This document shows positions 9,380 through 19,334 of a DNA stretch of 64,000 nucleotides, in pieces (positions within the stretch are counted from its first letter, which is position 1; each line of letters opens with the position of its first letter). Location of the stretch: contig JABAKD010000024.1 of NCBI GenBank assembly GCA_012845835.1, positions 2,588,561 to 2,652,560 of the forward strand, written 5' to 3'. The notes under the pieces were generated by a model, which worked only from the letters and a program-made list of their open reading frames with translations, was not told the DNA's origin and did not search any database. The stretch is from Undaria pinnatifida. Lineage: Eukaryota; Sar; Phaeophyceae; Laminariales; Alariaceae. The position numbers and the translations under genes are program-made.

Positions 9380-9680
9380 CCCACTGTTGTTACCATTGTG
9401 GGCTGCTTCGTCGGCTGCGGTCGGCGGTGGTGGGTACGCGGTCGTGCAGCAGTTTACAGCAGGCGGACATCAGTAAAGAGGGCCAAGCCACTGTTGCATA
9501 TGTCGGATAGATCAATCAAGAATCTATCTGCTGCCCTGCAGGGCAGAGCACGAATAAGGATCTGACGTGTCCGACGTGTGGACTGTTGTCATTGTGGAGT
9601 GCTTCGTCGGCTGGTCAGCGGTTGTTGGTGTGCGTGTGCCGGCGTGTGGTTCAAAGCAGACGTTGTCAGTATACACAGCA
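9380..9680. repeat. Duplicated upstream segment of the repeat gene
   Basis: The bases at about 9386-9480 (CACTGTTGTTACCATTGTGG, GCTTCGTCGGCTGCGGTCGG) recur in altered form at about 9580-9670 (ACTGTTGTCATTGTGGAGTG, CTTCGTCGGCTGG). So the array extends, as non-coding or decayed sequence, upstream of the 71-residue repeat gene. Confidence 0.45.
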
Positions 9681-9779
9681 GTACAGGCGCACGAATAAGA
9701 AACAAGCCAATAAGAGCCCAAGGCTTAACTTTTGGGGGACGCTGGGAATATTTGTTAAATTGTGCTCGATAACGAGACA

Positions 9780-10250
9780 CCTTGGGAGTGGGCGGGTCGG
9801 TAATGCAAAAAAACGGCAGTAACTAGACGTTCGATTCGGTTACGAGGCACAACTCGGTAAAGCTCGGGCCGGCCATGGAGCGCCGCGGTAATGGAACGAT
9901 CGGTATCGAAACACTTCGAGAATGGTCAGGTCGGGTTTGTAATGGAAGACGGTGGTAAGTGGACGATAACCGTGTCCGGTAACGAGACGCCTCGGTAAGA
10001 ACGGTCAGAAGAGTAACGAAAAAAGGTGGTAACGATGGGAGTTACACCCGTAAACGCCGTAATACGAGGAAAACAGCGGACATGTGGCGGTAATTGCGGC
10101 AACGGGACGTTAATCATCACGGCAACATGACGACAAACGCGGTAAAAACAGCGGAGGTGTGGCCGTAGTTGCGGCAATAGGATGTTCTTTGTCACGGTAA
10201 TATGATAATAGACGCGAAAACACAACAGCCATTGCGGTAACGAAACGCGA
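9780..10250. repeat. CGGTAA degenerate array
   Basis: CGGTAA or GGTAACG recurs every 15-25 bases. Inside it, two units of about 75 bases (10074-10149 and 10150-10222) share AAACAGCGGA, TGTGGC.GTA.TTGCGGCAA and CACGGTAA-type blocks. It resembles the GGCGGTA arrays at the left end. No coding evidence. Confidence 0.65.
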
Positions 10251-10289
10251 CATAGACTTTTTTTTGTTGCATTGGCTGCCTAGGTGACC

Positions 10290-10600
10290 TCACATCAAGC
10301 TCGATGCATCATCCATGATGTCTTGGACGTCCCCGGGCATTTCTAAGGGTCCAGGATTGTCTTTAAATGCTGCAAAAGTTGTCCCGGACTGTTTCCAAGT
10401 AGTTTGTGCCCTAAGCCCAGGTTTAAAAGGGTCCGTAGTTACTGAGCACTACCGTTTCCTGTTTATGTCTGCATTTTCTCAGGGTTGAGTAACACCTGGA
10501 CGGCGCTTCTGAGCTGTCGCATGTCCAACGCCGTCGACGAGTTGCCCCGCACGGTTACCCTATCTAGGGAGATACCAAGCTTCCTCTCAGCAATCCGATG
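10290..10600 (-). pseudogene. Broken coding block, unrecognised C-terminal region
   Basis: Two minus-strand frames read like one protein. The upstream part (10600-10463) gives HRIAERKLGISLDRVTVRGN through SAVQVLLNPEKMQT and stops at TAA; the downstream part (10445-10290) is in another frame and gives SVTTDPFKPGLRAQTTWKQS, GTTFAAFKDNPGPLEMPGDV and DIMDDASSLM, ending in TGA at 10292-10290. Only 17 bases separate them, too short for a usual intron, so a frameshift is more likely. Sequence upstream of 10600 hits a TAA in this frame. Composition is that of a soluble protein. The family is not recognised; a decayed gene or retroelement are both possible. Confidence 0.45.
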
Positions 10601-10738
10601 TTGACCTTAGCCAGGCCTGTGACCAGAGTACCATTCACTCAATATCTTGGATGCGGAAAAAACAAAACTGTCCTGATATTATGATTTAATGAAAATTCAC
10701 CTCCCCCCCGCTTGACGTTCCCTTTTTTGCCAGCAACA

Positions 10739-10918
10739 ATGGCTCTTAGACACACACGATTTAGTTCCAATGATTGTTTGCGCTGTCCGTGTTTTGATTT
10801 GGAAAGGGCTCACGATCGACACGCAGCCAACACGATTATACGGGGCGGATGCATTTGTGAACAAGCGCGTAGATATGCGCGGCCAGTGTCGTCCCCCTTC
10901 GATGTGGAAAATAAATAA
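10739..10918 (+). CDS. Small Cys-containing ORF, hypothetical
   Basis: An ATG at 10739 opens 59 residues with two cysteine clusters, CLRCPC and GGCIC, and a stop at 10918. A pyrimidine-rich tract ending in ttttttgccag lies just before it and could equally be a splice acceptor. The CxxCxC pattern could bind metal, but there is no homologue I recognise and the ORF is short enough to be chance. Confidence 0.22.
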   Translation: MALRHTRFSSNDCLRCPCFDLERAHDRHAANTIIRGGCICEQARRYARPVSSPFDVENK

Positions 10919-11008
10919 TCAATGTCTTGAATTAGTGTGAATTAACCAGTTTCTCCCAAAACAACCAATTTATACTATCGGCAGAATCTCCAATTTGCTG
11001 TTGTTGCT

Positions 11009-11275
11009 GTGTTTTCTTCGCTCGCGCCAGCTTCAAGTCAACATAAAGCAGCCATTCGTGATCCTCCTGCCGATACATATGTGACACATTTACAATTTCT
11101 TCATGGACGCGGGGTCAACATTAACACCACAAAGCCCTTTGGGACACCAGAGGGGAAACATACCGGGAACACTGACGATTTACCGCCCCGGCCGCAAGAA
11201 GCAGCCCGGATTGCTGAGGGTATTGCGTGTCCCAAATGCAATGTAAGGAGCCGCACGCGAGTCATGCCAACCTAG
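11009..11275 (+). CDS. Possible 3' exon ending in CPKC motif
   Basis: The frame has no ATG at its start; a possible acceptor (cttcgctcgcgccag) precedes CTTCAAGTC at about 11032. The product ends in EAARIAEGIACPKCNVRSRT and stops at 11275, where the LTR-like repeat begins. The single CxxC and mixed composition give weak support for coding. No homologue is recognised. Confidence 0.22.
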   Translation: MFSSLAPASSQHKAAIRDPPADTYVTHLQFLHGRGVNINTTKPFGTPEGKHTGNTDDLPPRPQEAARIAEGIACPKCNVRSRTRVMPT

Positions 11276-11540
11276 CGTTGCAGCAGATTCTAAGAAGTTT
11301 CTGAGATCCTAACATGAGGAGCTCAACATCTCACCCGAAGCACGACTTGGAAGACACGCGTTCGCGCAACCCGACCAACAAATCCATGCGCTAGTTCTAA
11401 AACAAACATACCCGTAAAACTATCATACTCACCCATAGTTCCACACGTCAGGACCTCAACCGGTCAGAAAACATTAGTTAACCCAAAAAGAGTGCGACCC
11501 TACCGCGGGATAACTCTCGAGCGACGCACGCGGAAGCATG
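11265..11540. repeat. LTR-like dispersed repeat, copy 1
   Basis: This block reads TTGCAGCAGATTCTAAGAAG, then GAGGAGCTCAACATCTCACC, CGTTCGCGCAACCCGACCAA, AACCGGTCAGAAAAC and GATAACTCTCGAGCG. Copies with the same block order lie at 34.48-34.77, 34.88-34.98 and 35.03-35.30 kb. The length near 280 bases and the spaced conserved blocks would suit an LTR, but no paired LTR, primer-binding site or internal region was seen. Confidence 0.55.
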
Positions 11541-12075
11541 ATGACAATCGCACAGCTAGCTGCACGCTTGTTCGATATGGGTGATACAAATCTCTTGCTC
11601 GCTTTTTTTCAGGTCGCTACTTCATTTGCCCAACAAGTAAAGTCATCTATGTTCGCAGAGGCTCTTGACCGTGCGCGATGCTTTCTCTGTTTCTGCAGTT
11701 GAAATCTTGGGTGATTTAGAGGTTAAAAAAAACAAAACGTTCGTTATATCCGCCAGGTGGGCAAACGGCCGAACGAAGTCCAGTCTTTTCAAAAATGGTC
11801 GTATTTCGCCCAATAAACGGGGTAAAATAAACGAGTCGGCTCAAAACAAAACCCTTTTCCCCAAAATGTTTGAAAAAATTGGGCGGTTTTAGACAGTTTT
11901 GTTTTTCGTTTTCTATCGATTCTTCTTTAGCTGATGTTTCCTACGATGCCGATTATGTCGCTACGACCGCCGTACGATCTGCGCGCAATAGATTACTTCA
12001 CTTGTAGGGCAGAGGAAGCACCTGGTATACCTGAGTCCCAATAGGTCTAAAAGCGACGAGACCGATCAGAAAGGC
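11541..12075. other. Region without recognised gene
   Basis: I see no supported gene here. A 75-residue plus-strand frame (11665-11892) is A/T-rich and lysine-rich, starts at TTG, and is not called. Confidence 0.4.
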
Positions 12076-12079
12076 CAAT

Positions 12080-13460
12080 GTCGGCCAAAAAAACGAAGGG
12101 GGTTTCTACTATACCGCTAGGCTTCCAAGCCCTAAATGACACGCGCCCTAGGCGAACGGTCAACGCAACTATTAAACACTCCATTATCAACATTCTGCGA
12201 AGACAAGGCTATCGCACAACGAAAAAGCAATCTTCGATAAACAGAAGACCGTTCTATAGGCTCCCACGCCCCAACCATGTACCAAAAAGCTAGACCATGC
12301 GGCAAAAAAAAGCCACGCATCAGCTAACGCCTCATTACTAACATGCTACGAAGTAAAAGCTAAACAAAGAACCGTCTTCGGTAGACAGCCAACCCTTCTC
12401 CAAGTCCCCTCGTCGAAATAACATACCAGTAAGCCCGACAATACCGTACAAAATTAGCGCCACCCAACTACCAACGGCGTGCAAATACTAACCAACTGCG
12501 AAAACAAAGCCACACCTCAAAACCAAAATTCTTCCAAAACGAAAAACAGCAAACTCGTCTCCAAATCCCGACATCTCAACAATGTATCCGTACGCCCGAC
12601 ATCGCCGGCAACAAAAAACCCGTCCAACTACCAACCCAACAATGTCTAGTAAAAAACCTCGACGATACCATACAACATTAGCGTCACCCAAATACTAACG
12701 CCGCAATATGAACCTACTGCGAAGACTAATTTCTTCGAAAAACAGACAACTCGCCTCCGAACTCCACACCTCAACGATGTACAAAAAAACTTGACACCAC
12801 CGGTATAAAAAACACCGGTCCAGCTACTGACCCAGCCATGTACCAGCAAGCTCGACGATACCGCACAAAAATCACGCAATCCAGTTAATAACGCCTCCAT
12901 ACCAACATGCTGCGAAGACAAACGGCCGTATAATAGCTTTGTCTTCAATGAATAGACGGCCATTTTTTAAAATATTTACGCCCTCAACAATGTACCACTA
13001 AGTTCGACGATACGCTGCAAAAAACGCCATCCAACTACTATTTTTTTACACATTTTTCATCAACAGATCGCGAAAACAGAATACCAGGTACTCCACAACA
13101 GCAAAAACAAACGGCGGTAATAAACAGCCTACCCTTCTACTACTAAATGCAAGTTTCCCACGCCTTAGCAACAAACCCAAAAGGTACCTGGAAGAGGACA
13201 CCGTAAAAAAAATATCCATCTATTACCGCCTCAAAACCAATATTCTGCGAAGGCAACTTAACGTACCACAAAAAGTGGTCTTCGAAAAGCAGCCAACTCT
13301 TCTCCTGGCCCCCACGCCTAAACAATGTGCACCCGTGAGTGTGCTCAGCGATACCGTGCAAAAGTAAATGCCATCCAGCTCTCCAAGCCAACAGACAAGT
13401 ATTACCGCTCAATGTTTCGGCTAACGTGTACTGCGAAGGCAAAGTAACCGTATAAAACAC
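12080..13460. repeat. Degenerate satellite, about 8 units
   Basis: Blocks such as CAACAATGTACCA, AGCTCGACGATACCG, CATCCAACTACTAACGCCTC, ATTCTGCGAAGACAA and AGCCAACTCTTCTCC recur in that order through 1.4 kb. The first block occurs near 12271, 12580, 12638, 12770, 12831, 12988 and 13322, so units vary in length or lack parts. Minus-strand frames of about 100 residues at 12.65-12.96 and 13.14-13.46 kb follow the repeat and are not genes. Confidence 0.65.
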
Positions 13461-13495
13461 AATGATGAATCATAACAACTTAAAACGAGCGGCCC

Positions 13496-13566
13496 GTGTA
13501 TCGCGCAGCTTGCAAAGATGAGTATCAACCCCGAATTTGTCGAACTCACGGCTGACGTTGTTAGAA
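13496..13566 (-). repeat. Conserved two-block 65-bp dispersed element, copy 3
   Basis: The minus strand reads GTCAGCCGTGAGTTCGACAA and ACTCATCTTTGCAAGCTGCG. It abuts the right end of the degenerate satellite. Confidence 0.7.
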
Positions 13567-13799
13567 TAATTGTATAAAATACAAACGCATTAATAGCATG
13601 ATATCATCGTCGACAAAGAGCCACATATTTTCCCCCTGTCCCGAGCACCGATGAATTTCACATGCCCGAGGCAAGGCCGACTGGCGCAAGCTCAAAAGTG
13701 TAACCACCGTCAGTCTCGTGCCTATTACGTCGAATCTTCCACACACCGGACAGATGACGATCTACTGCACTGTAGATCATTTATACCCCATATGTGTCG

Positions 13800-13990
13800 C
13801 GATGTTATGCTGTGCAGGATCTGAATAATGCAGGTTTGACCCAGGCCGGGAAACATGTGCTAGATCATCCAGACGACCCGGCTCTTACCCGGCAACATGA
13901 CCTATAGCCAATACAGATCATATAGACCACGGATCTATCTGCCCTGCATGACATAGATTATATAGATCACTGACAGGGATCTGATTTTAT
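13800..13990. repeat. GATCATATAG / AGATCGTGATCTGT dispersed repeat
   Basis: Short blocks (GCAGGATCTGAATAA, CCCGGCAACATGA, CAGATCATATAGACCACGGA) match, in reverse, the stretch at 20.04-20.27 kb and parts of 18.55-19.26 kb. Many TAGATC and AGATCT palindromes make this hairpin-rich. Confidence 0.5.
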
Positions 13991-14002
13991 AAAAATATTT
14001 TC

Positions 14003-14075
14003 AGGACGTCAGCTGTGAGTTCGACGAATTTCGGGTCAATAATCATTTTTACAAGCTGCGTTGTTGGTACTTGTA
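14003..14075 (+). repeat. Conserved two-block 65-bp dispersed element, copy 4
   Basis: GACGTCAGCTGTGAGTTCGA is followed by ATCATTTTTACAAGCTGCGT, a more diverged second block. An (AT)n microsatellite at 14119-14143 lies close by. Confidence 0.6.
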
Positions 14076-14604
14076 ATATACTACGTGGGTGAGTTTTTTA
14101 TTGGGACGGGTCCTACTGTAAATATATATATATATATATATTTTTGTTTTGTTGTGATCTGATTTGTCCCATGTGTCGAGTGTTCAACTTCAGCAGAAGC
14201 AAATAATCACCACCAAAGATACTGCTGTCCATTGCAGCCATGACAACTACTAAGAAAACGAGTGCTAAGAAAGGTAGCCTGAGGTTGACACGAAAATAAC
14301 TAAAAATCGGGAACCGTCATGCTGAAGCTAGTGTAGAACGACCCCGTTCTCAAGCAAGAAATTCAGCCTGACTCAGCATTCTTGTTCCTTATCACTGTTG
14401 TTTTTTGCCCTCCGACAATATAGCGTAGATGTCGGTGCCCTGTTTTGTATCCTCCGAAATTTTAGGCCACCTCCAGTACACCTTAAACCCCAACAACAAA
14501 GAAAATTACAGTACAGCGCAGCGCTAAAGGATGAGATGCATCATTCTTCACACAGCCGGGACGGGACCCCTGTTTAAAGAGAACAAGTCCAGCCGCCCCC
14601 AAAC

Positions 14605-15048
14605 TCAGGCATCCGCATCCATACCCGAGCGTAATTGCGCCAATTCGCATTCTAGCGCTTTGATGAATGGGACGTCGGGGACGCCCGCATTCTTCTCTTC
14701 CACAAGCATCTGGCGTGTATTGATGTACAGCTCTTTGCACCTCGTCAGTGCGTTTCCCCTCGCATACGCAGCGCGGGAGTGATCGAGGTTTTGAGCTTCC
14801 TGGGCTTGTCATGCCTCGTCCTCACCCGCCGAACGGTAAGACGCCAACTCTGATCGCACCATGGGGAGGTATATATCGATGAGCTCTTTCGTATGCTTCT
14901 TCCGGCGTGCTTCAGCGCGTTTCACCTTCTCGGCCCGACGAAGCTAATTCGCCTCCGACTCCCGATCAATCTCATTGGCCAATGCAAAGCCGCGCTCGTC
15001 TTCTTCGCGCAACCGTATTCGCCACCGCTCCCCTTTTTCTTTGTTGTC
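14605..15048 (-). pseudogene. Pseudogene, charged helical protein, 3' exon
   Basis: The minus strand reads as a single exon of 147 residues plus a final TGA (14607-14605), interrupted by an in-frame TAG (codon 35) and TGA (codon 80). It starts after a good acceptor, caactcccctgcag|GAC. The sequence is rich in Arg, Glu, Lys and Ala: GERWRIRLREEDERGFALAN, VKRAEARRKKHTKELIDIYL, RCKELYINTRQMLVEEKNAG, FIKALECELAQLRSGMDADA. It is likely mostly alpha-helical or coiled coil. Unbroken frame except for two point stops shows a recent loss of function. The family is not recognised. A short upstream block near 15165-15190 (IFDMQNVRGF) resembles one near 15.56-15.59 kb (VLDMQSVCGV) and may be earlier exons of it and a sister copy. 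Confidence 0.6.
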
Positions 15049-15772
15049 CTGCAGGGGAGTTGTGACGAAGCGGGGTTGTCGAAGTTAGCTTCCGCCCATG
15101 TACTCTTCTGGAGGAGCACGCCGATGGGCTCCACAAAAAACGGAGCTTCTAAAGCCACGGACGTTCTGCATGTCGAAGATGTCACTCTCTCCTGAGTAAA
15201 AAACGGGGTGAAGGGGCAACGAACACAATTCAACTATTGTCAATGTTGGCGGCTAACGGTATTCTTTGTAAGGTCTTCGTAACGAGCGTAAAAAAACGCG
15301 ATTCGTGACAACAAGTCATCATTATAAACTTCAAAATTTCCCGTTAAAAAAAAACACGATTTTTTGCATGAATCCTCACATCAATTTGTTACGGAATTTT
15401 TCAAAACAAACACACCTTTACACAATTCGTGACAAATATCACACTTCGATAAAACAACCACGTAGTTTGGGTCACGATTCATGGCATCTTTTTCATTCTC
15501 TAGGAATGCCTCAAACAGTAAAATCGACTTATATCGAGGGGTCGCGTTGAGGGTGAACACCGCAAACGCTTTGCATGTCGAGGACGCTGTGCTCTTACCA
15601 AAAAAAAGGAAGGCATGGAGAGGGGGGGCGGCAACGAAAACAGCGTAACTAGGGTCAACTCAACATCACTTTAACTCTCTTACAGTGATACTGCAAAAGG
15701 CATTCCACACAAAAATGAAAGCAACCTGTCCTCAAAAGAGTGGGCGGAGTTCCAAACGGGTTAAATGCCGCC

Positions 15773-16305
15773 GGGCTTTTCACGGGTCGAGTTCTTCTCG
15801 CGGATCGGGTCAACCTGACCCGACCCGACCCGACCCGAGAAGTTTGACAAATTCCTGACCCGACCATACCCGACATTTCGAACGCGTCCTGATCCGACCC
15901 GATTTCCCCCTCGAGATTTGGAGCCTCCTGACCCGACTCGCGAGACGGGTCATGACCAACTAAAACCCGTGGTGAAATGGCTATGAGAAACGTATGTTGG
16001 TGTTCGTGCTGCCCACGTTATGTGCCGGAGTGATCATCACCGTTCGGGTAGAATTGCGTACCTACACGGTAACGCCCATTGAAAGGCATCAGGGCTTGTC
16101 GCGGGTCATGACCCGACCAGCGGATCGTTTCAGGAGGTTTTCAAACTCTCGCGAGTCGAGTCGGGTCGAGTCAGTAAAATTTAACGGCTCGGGTCGGGTC
16201 GGGTCGGGTCGAGTCAGTAGACTTTCAAATCCCACGGGTCAGGTCGGGTCGGGTCATCCCGATCCAACCCAATCCGCGACATGTGAGCCGACCCGTGAAA
16301 AGCCC
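15773..16305. mobile_element. TIR element filled with GACCC/GGGTC repeats
   Basis: The two ends are perfect 16-base inverted copies, GGGCTTTTCACGGGTC at 15773-15788 and its complement at 16290-16305. Both arms then carry runs of CGACCCGACC or GGGTCGGGTC, so the whole element could fold back on itself. A related, less intact stretch lies at 50.99-51.21 kb. No target duplication is clear and no transposase is encoded, so it would be non-autonomous. Confidence 0.6.
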
Positions 16306-16624
16306 TAAAAAGCGGAGAAACTTAGATGTGGGCAATTGTGGCAACTTATACATGAACAAAAGGGGCAGCACGTGAACAACTTGCGGCACGCGCACGAGAG
16401 CCCGCAGGGAAACCTAGATAAACGCAAACGAACATGACCAAAACATACACCATACACCGCAAATTCGATAGCATCACGGCCATAAAATCAACGGCAGCAT
16501 GTTTCACTGGTGACCTTAGCAGAAACCCGAGAAGGTTTGACCTATCCCGGACTTCATGTCGACTGTCGGCTGGTTACATACCGCGTAACCGGTAAGAGAA
16601 CCCAACCCCGTCGAACGATTTTCA

Positions 16625-16800
16625 ATGGCTGATTTGCTCGACAACGGGGAGAGTGCAAGCGCAGAGCGATGCCTTTTTGGAAGGATCTCGGCGAGCTCTT
16701 GCCAATGGCTACCATCTTCGTTGTGTGTGCCCCTCTAGGTTTGGGGAAAACCGGTCCGGAATATTCATCCCAAGGGGTTTGTTATCTTGGAGCCAAAAGG
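16625..16800 (+). repeat. Dispersed CTCGACAACGG repeat, copy 1
   Basis: Blocks: GCTCGACAACGGGGAGAGTG, AAGCGCAGAGCGATGC, TCGTTGTGTGTGCCCCTCTA and GGAAAACCGGTCCGGAAT. Related copies are at 20.50-20.57, 20.79-20.93, 40.06-40.24 and 52.79-52.99 kb. Confidence 0.6.
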
Positions 16801-16856
16801 CGGGGACGCATGAAGTGCGCCCCCCGGGGTGGAGACAGCCTCCTGTTGTAACAAGA

Positions 16857-17111
16857 AATATGTGCAGCGTTTATTTACCGGGGTAACTACTCTCTGCCAC
16901 GAGGTGTCGCGTTGATTACATGCGTACGTCGGGAATTAGCCCGAGATGGTTCTCTGCCTAGCCGCAGCAGAGAGACTTCATTGATATGTGTAGCGTTTAT
17001 TTACCGGGGTACCTACTCTCTGCCACGAGGTGTCGCGTTGATTACATGCGTACGTCGGAATTAGCCCGAGGTGGTCCTCCGCGTAACCGTAGCATAGATA
17101 CTTCATTGATC
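16857..17111. repeat. 126-bp direct tandem duplication
   Basis: TGCAGCGTTTATTTACCGGG to CTTCATTGAT (16860-16985) is repeated with about 10% change at 16986-17111. Both copies keep ACTCTCTGCCACGAGGTGTC and CATGCGTACGTCGG. Confidence 0.85.
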
Positions 17112-17117
17112 CGGAAG

Positions 17118-17239
17118 CTATGCACGAAATAAAGCGACGGCGGAACGATGCAACGGTACTCCGGGCTTTACGTGTTCGAGCTGGACGTCGTTCGACAACT
17201 TGTAGGCGACCTGGTTACCGTTTGTTGTTTGGTGGGATC
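17118..17239 (-). CDS. Terminal exon of an unrecognised gene
   Basis: After the acceptor atactctcacag| the minus strand stays open for 39 residues from 17239 to a TAG at 17120-17118. It reads SHQTTNGNQVAYKLSNDVQL and EHVKPGVPLHRSAVALFRA in phase 2. Composition is balanced. The two other frames hit stops. The upstream exon was not found; an open frame continues to 17417 without a convincing join. The family is not recognised. Confidence 0.35.
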
Positions 17240-17879
17240 CTGTGAGAGTATGGGATCCCGCGGGACCCCATGAGTGTACCATGGGATCCCACGGGTGCCA
17301 CAAAATCTCACGGCAAGTCCCACGGCACACAAAGAAGCATTGCAAACCGTTGTCAACAGCGCACCCATCACGCCCTACATACGCCCTACATAGCGTGGGT
17401 AACGAACGTACGCACACGAGTTGTTGCTGTTGTAAATGTCACACGAATTCGTCGTCGCAATCTGGTCCGCGGCCACAAGACAGGTTCCAATAACCCTTGA
17501 AGTGGAAGAACATTGAACGAAAATAACCAAATACAACAATACGATCGTAGCTGAACTAAGTAGTATCAGACAAGAAATGAAATTGAACTCAGAAATCAGC
17601 ATACGTACGCATCAGGGACGTACCATAAGAATTCCCCAGCTCTTAATCATGTTTGCATCGACAGCTACACTCGCGTGCGCGTTTACCATGTAATACGATA
17701 GAGGCCCTTATAAATGGATCTACTCGATTATTTGTCAAGCGATTCACGGCCGCACAGAAAACTCTCCATGTACATGGGGCGCTACCCTCAAGTACATCTA
17801 TTTTCGCACACTTTAACCAAGGGCCCTAATACGCAAAACTACATGCTGAACATACTTTAACCTCACTTTTACGTCCTAC

Positions 17880-18330
17880 CTCCTGGACAAGCCGTGGTCA
17901 TCACACGTTCTTCCCCCCGGTACATGCCTTCACTATTATCGCACAGAGCGTTCAGCCTCCCCACTGTTTGTCGATTGTCATCGAAGTTCACTCTACATTA
18001 TATGTCTATCCCTGCTCCCCTCGGCAAGCGCCTTCACTACTATTGCGTAGAGGGTTCAGCATTCCCACTGCTTGCCTATTTTCATCGAATTTTGCTCCTT
18101 ACTACCAGCCTGAGCATATCGCGCAGAAAACTCAGCATTCCCAAAGCATGTCGATTTTCATTGAATTTTGCTTTACACTGCCAGCCTACGTGCATGCTAG
18201 CTGTGTATTTTTTCGTCGAATTTTGCTCTAGACTATCAGCCTGCATATATCCTACCTGTGTCCTTGTTTGAATCATTTTTTTCTCTAAACCCTCAGCCTG
18301 CATATATCCTACCTGTGTCTTTGGACCTAC
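17880..18330. repeat. Degenerate 80-90 bp tandem repeat
   Basis: Blocks TCATCGAATTTTGCTC, CAGCCTGCATATATCCTACC and AACTCAGCATTCCCA recur four or five times. Open frames on both strands follow the repeat and are not called. Confidence 0.6.
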
Positions 18331-18374
18331 GAGCGCCTCGTGGGTCTCCAGCCAGATGCCTTTCTTGAACCAAC

Positions 18375-18860
18375 AGCACCACTGTCCAGCTCCGACGTGG
18401 AGGCCTGCTTTTCGGACTGAACGAAGTGCCCTCAAAACACTTAAAGCGCCAACATGTTCATGAGACGTGGGCAGTAAAGGTGCTGCCCTTTTAGGAGCCG
18501 TCTGATCTGCGATCTAGCAGCAAAATTTCCTGGGTTGGGTCTGTACAGCACAGATCCTGCACAACATATCATATCGACAGCTATAGGATCTAGATTATTT
18601 AGATCTAAATCGTGCACCACTGCCCGGCTCCGACCTGGAGGCCTGCTTTTCGGACAGGGCGAAGCACTCTCAAAACACTGCAAGCGCCAAGATGTTCATG
18701 ACACGTGGGGAATAAAGGAGCTACCGTTTGGGAGCCGTGTGATCTAGCAACTTATTTCCTAGGTTGGATCTGTACTTGCTCCGATCCTGCACAACATCCA
18801 TATAGACAGATGTAGGATTTTGACTATCTAGATCGTGCATGAGCTAGATCGTGCATGAGC
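18375..18860. repeat. 240-bp direct tandem duplication
   Basis: CAGCTCCGACGTGGAGGCCT, GCTTTTCGGAC, CTCAAAACACT, AAGCGCCAACATGTTCATGA and GGATCTGTAC-type blocks occur in the same order at 18378-18616 and 18617-18860. Confidence 0.75.
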
Positions 18861-18975
18861 TAGATCGTGATGAGCTAGATCGTGATCTGTCTGATGCTTG
18901 GAAAGCTGCATCCACTCAACCAGACGCAATCTCGTTGCGAATCCTGCACAGCCACATCATATTTACAAAATGAAA

Positions 18976-19057
18976 AAATACACTTCAGTTGTGAGATCGA
19001 CCAAATAGGATTTTGATCAAACCTCATCTTTGCAACCTGCGTGTGATACTTCGATCG
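18976..19057 (+). repeat. Conserved two-block 65-bp dispersed element, copy 5
   Basis: CACTTCAGTTGTGAGATCGA is followed by CCTCATCTTTGCAACCTGCG and then TTCGATCGTGCGTGTTACGG. This extended right end is shared with the copy at 55.16 kb and the half-copy at 20.97 kb, defining a subfamily. Confidence 0.6.
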
Positions 19058-19334
19058 TGCGTGTTACGGGGTGTGTATACCCTCGTGAAGGATACATACA
19101 GGTCGGTGACTCCCTGCTGATGTCAGGGTCAGCAGGACTAAGACGTTCAGCCTTGTTCTGCGCACGGAAACATACAACCCGCATCGAGGGGGGGGAAACA
19201 TACATATCATATTGACAGGCGTAGGATCTACATTATCTAGATCGTGATCTGTCCGAAGTACGGAAGGTTGCACCCGCTCAATCGACGCACTATCGTCGCT
19301 CAAATCCGCACGAGCACCCCCTGCTGAGAGTTCG

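Noticed and set aside
8436-9565. Two long plus-strand open frames (346 and 326 residues) over the repeat gene
   Set aside because: They are antisense to the minus-strand gene; repeats of a length divisible by three keep several frames open. The minus-strand frame is longer and has better composition.
12488-13460. Minus-strand frames of 67-105 residues
   Set aside because: They follow the degenerate satellite and are not conserved between units.
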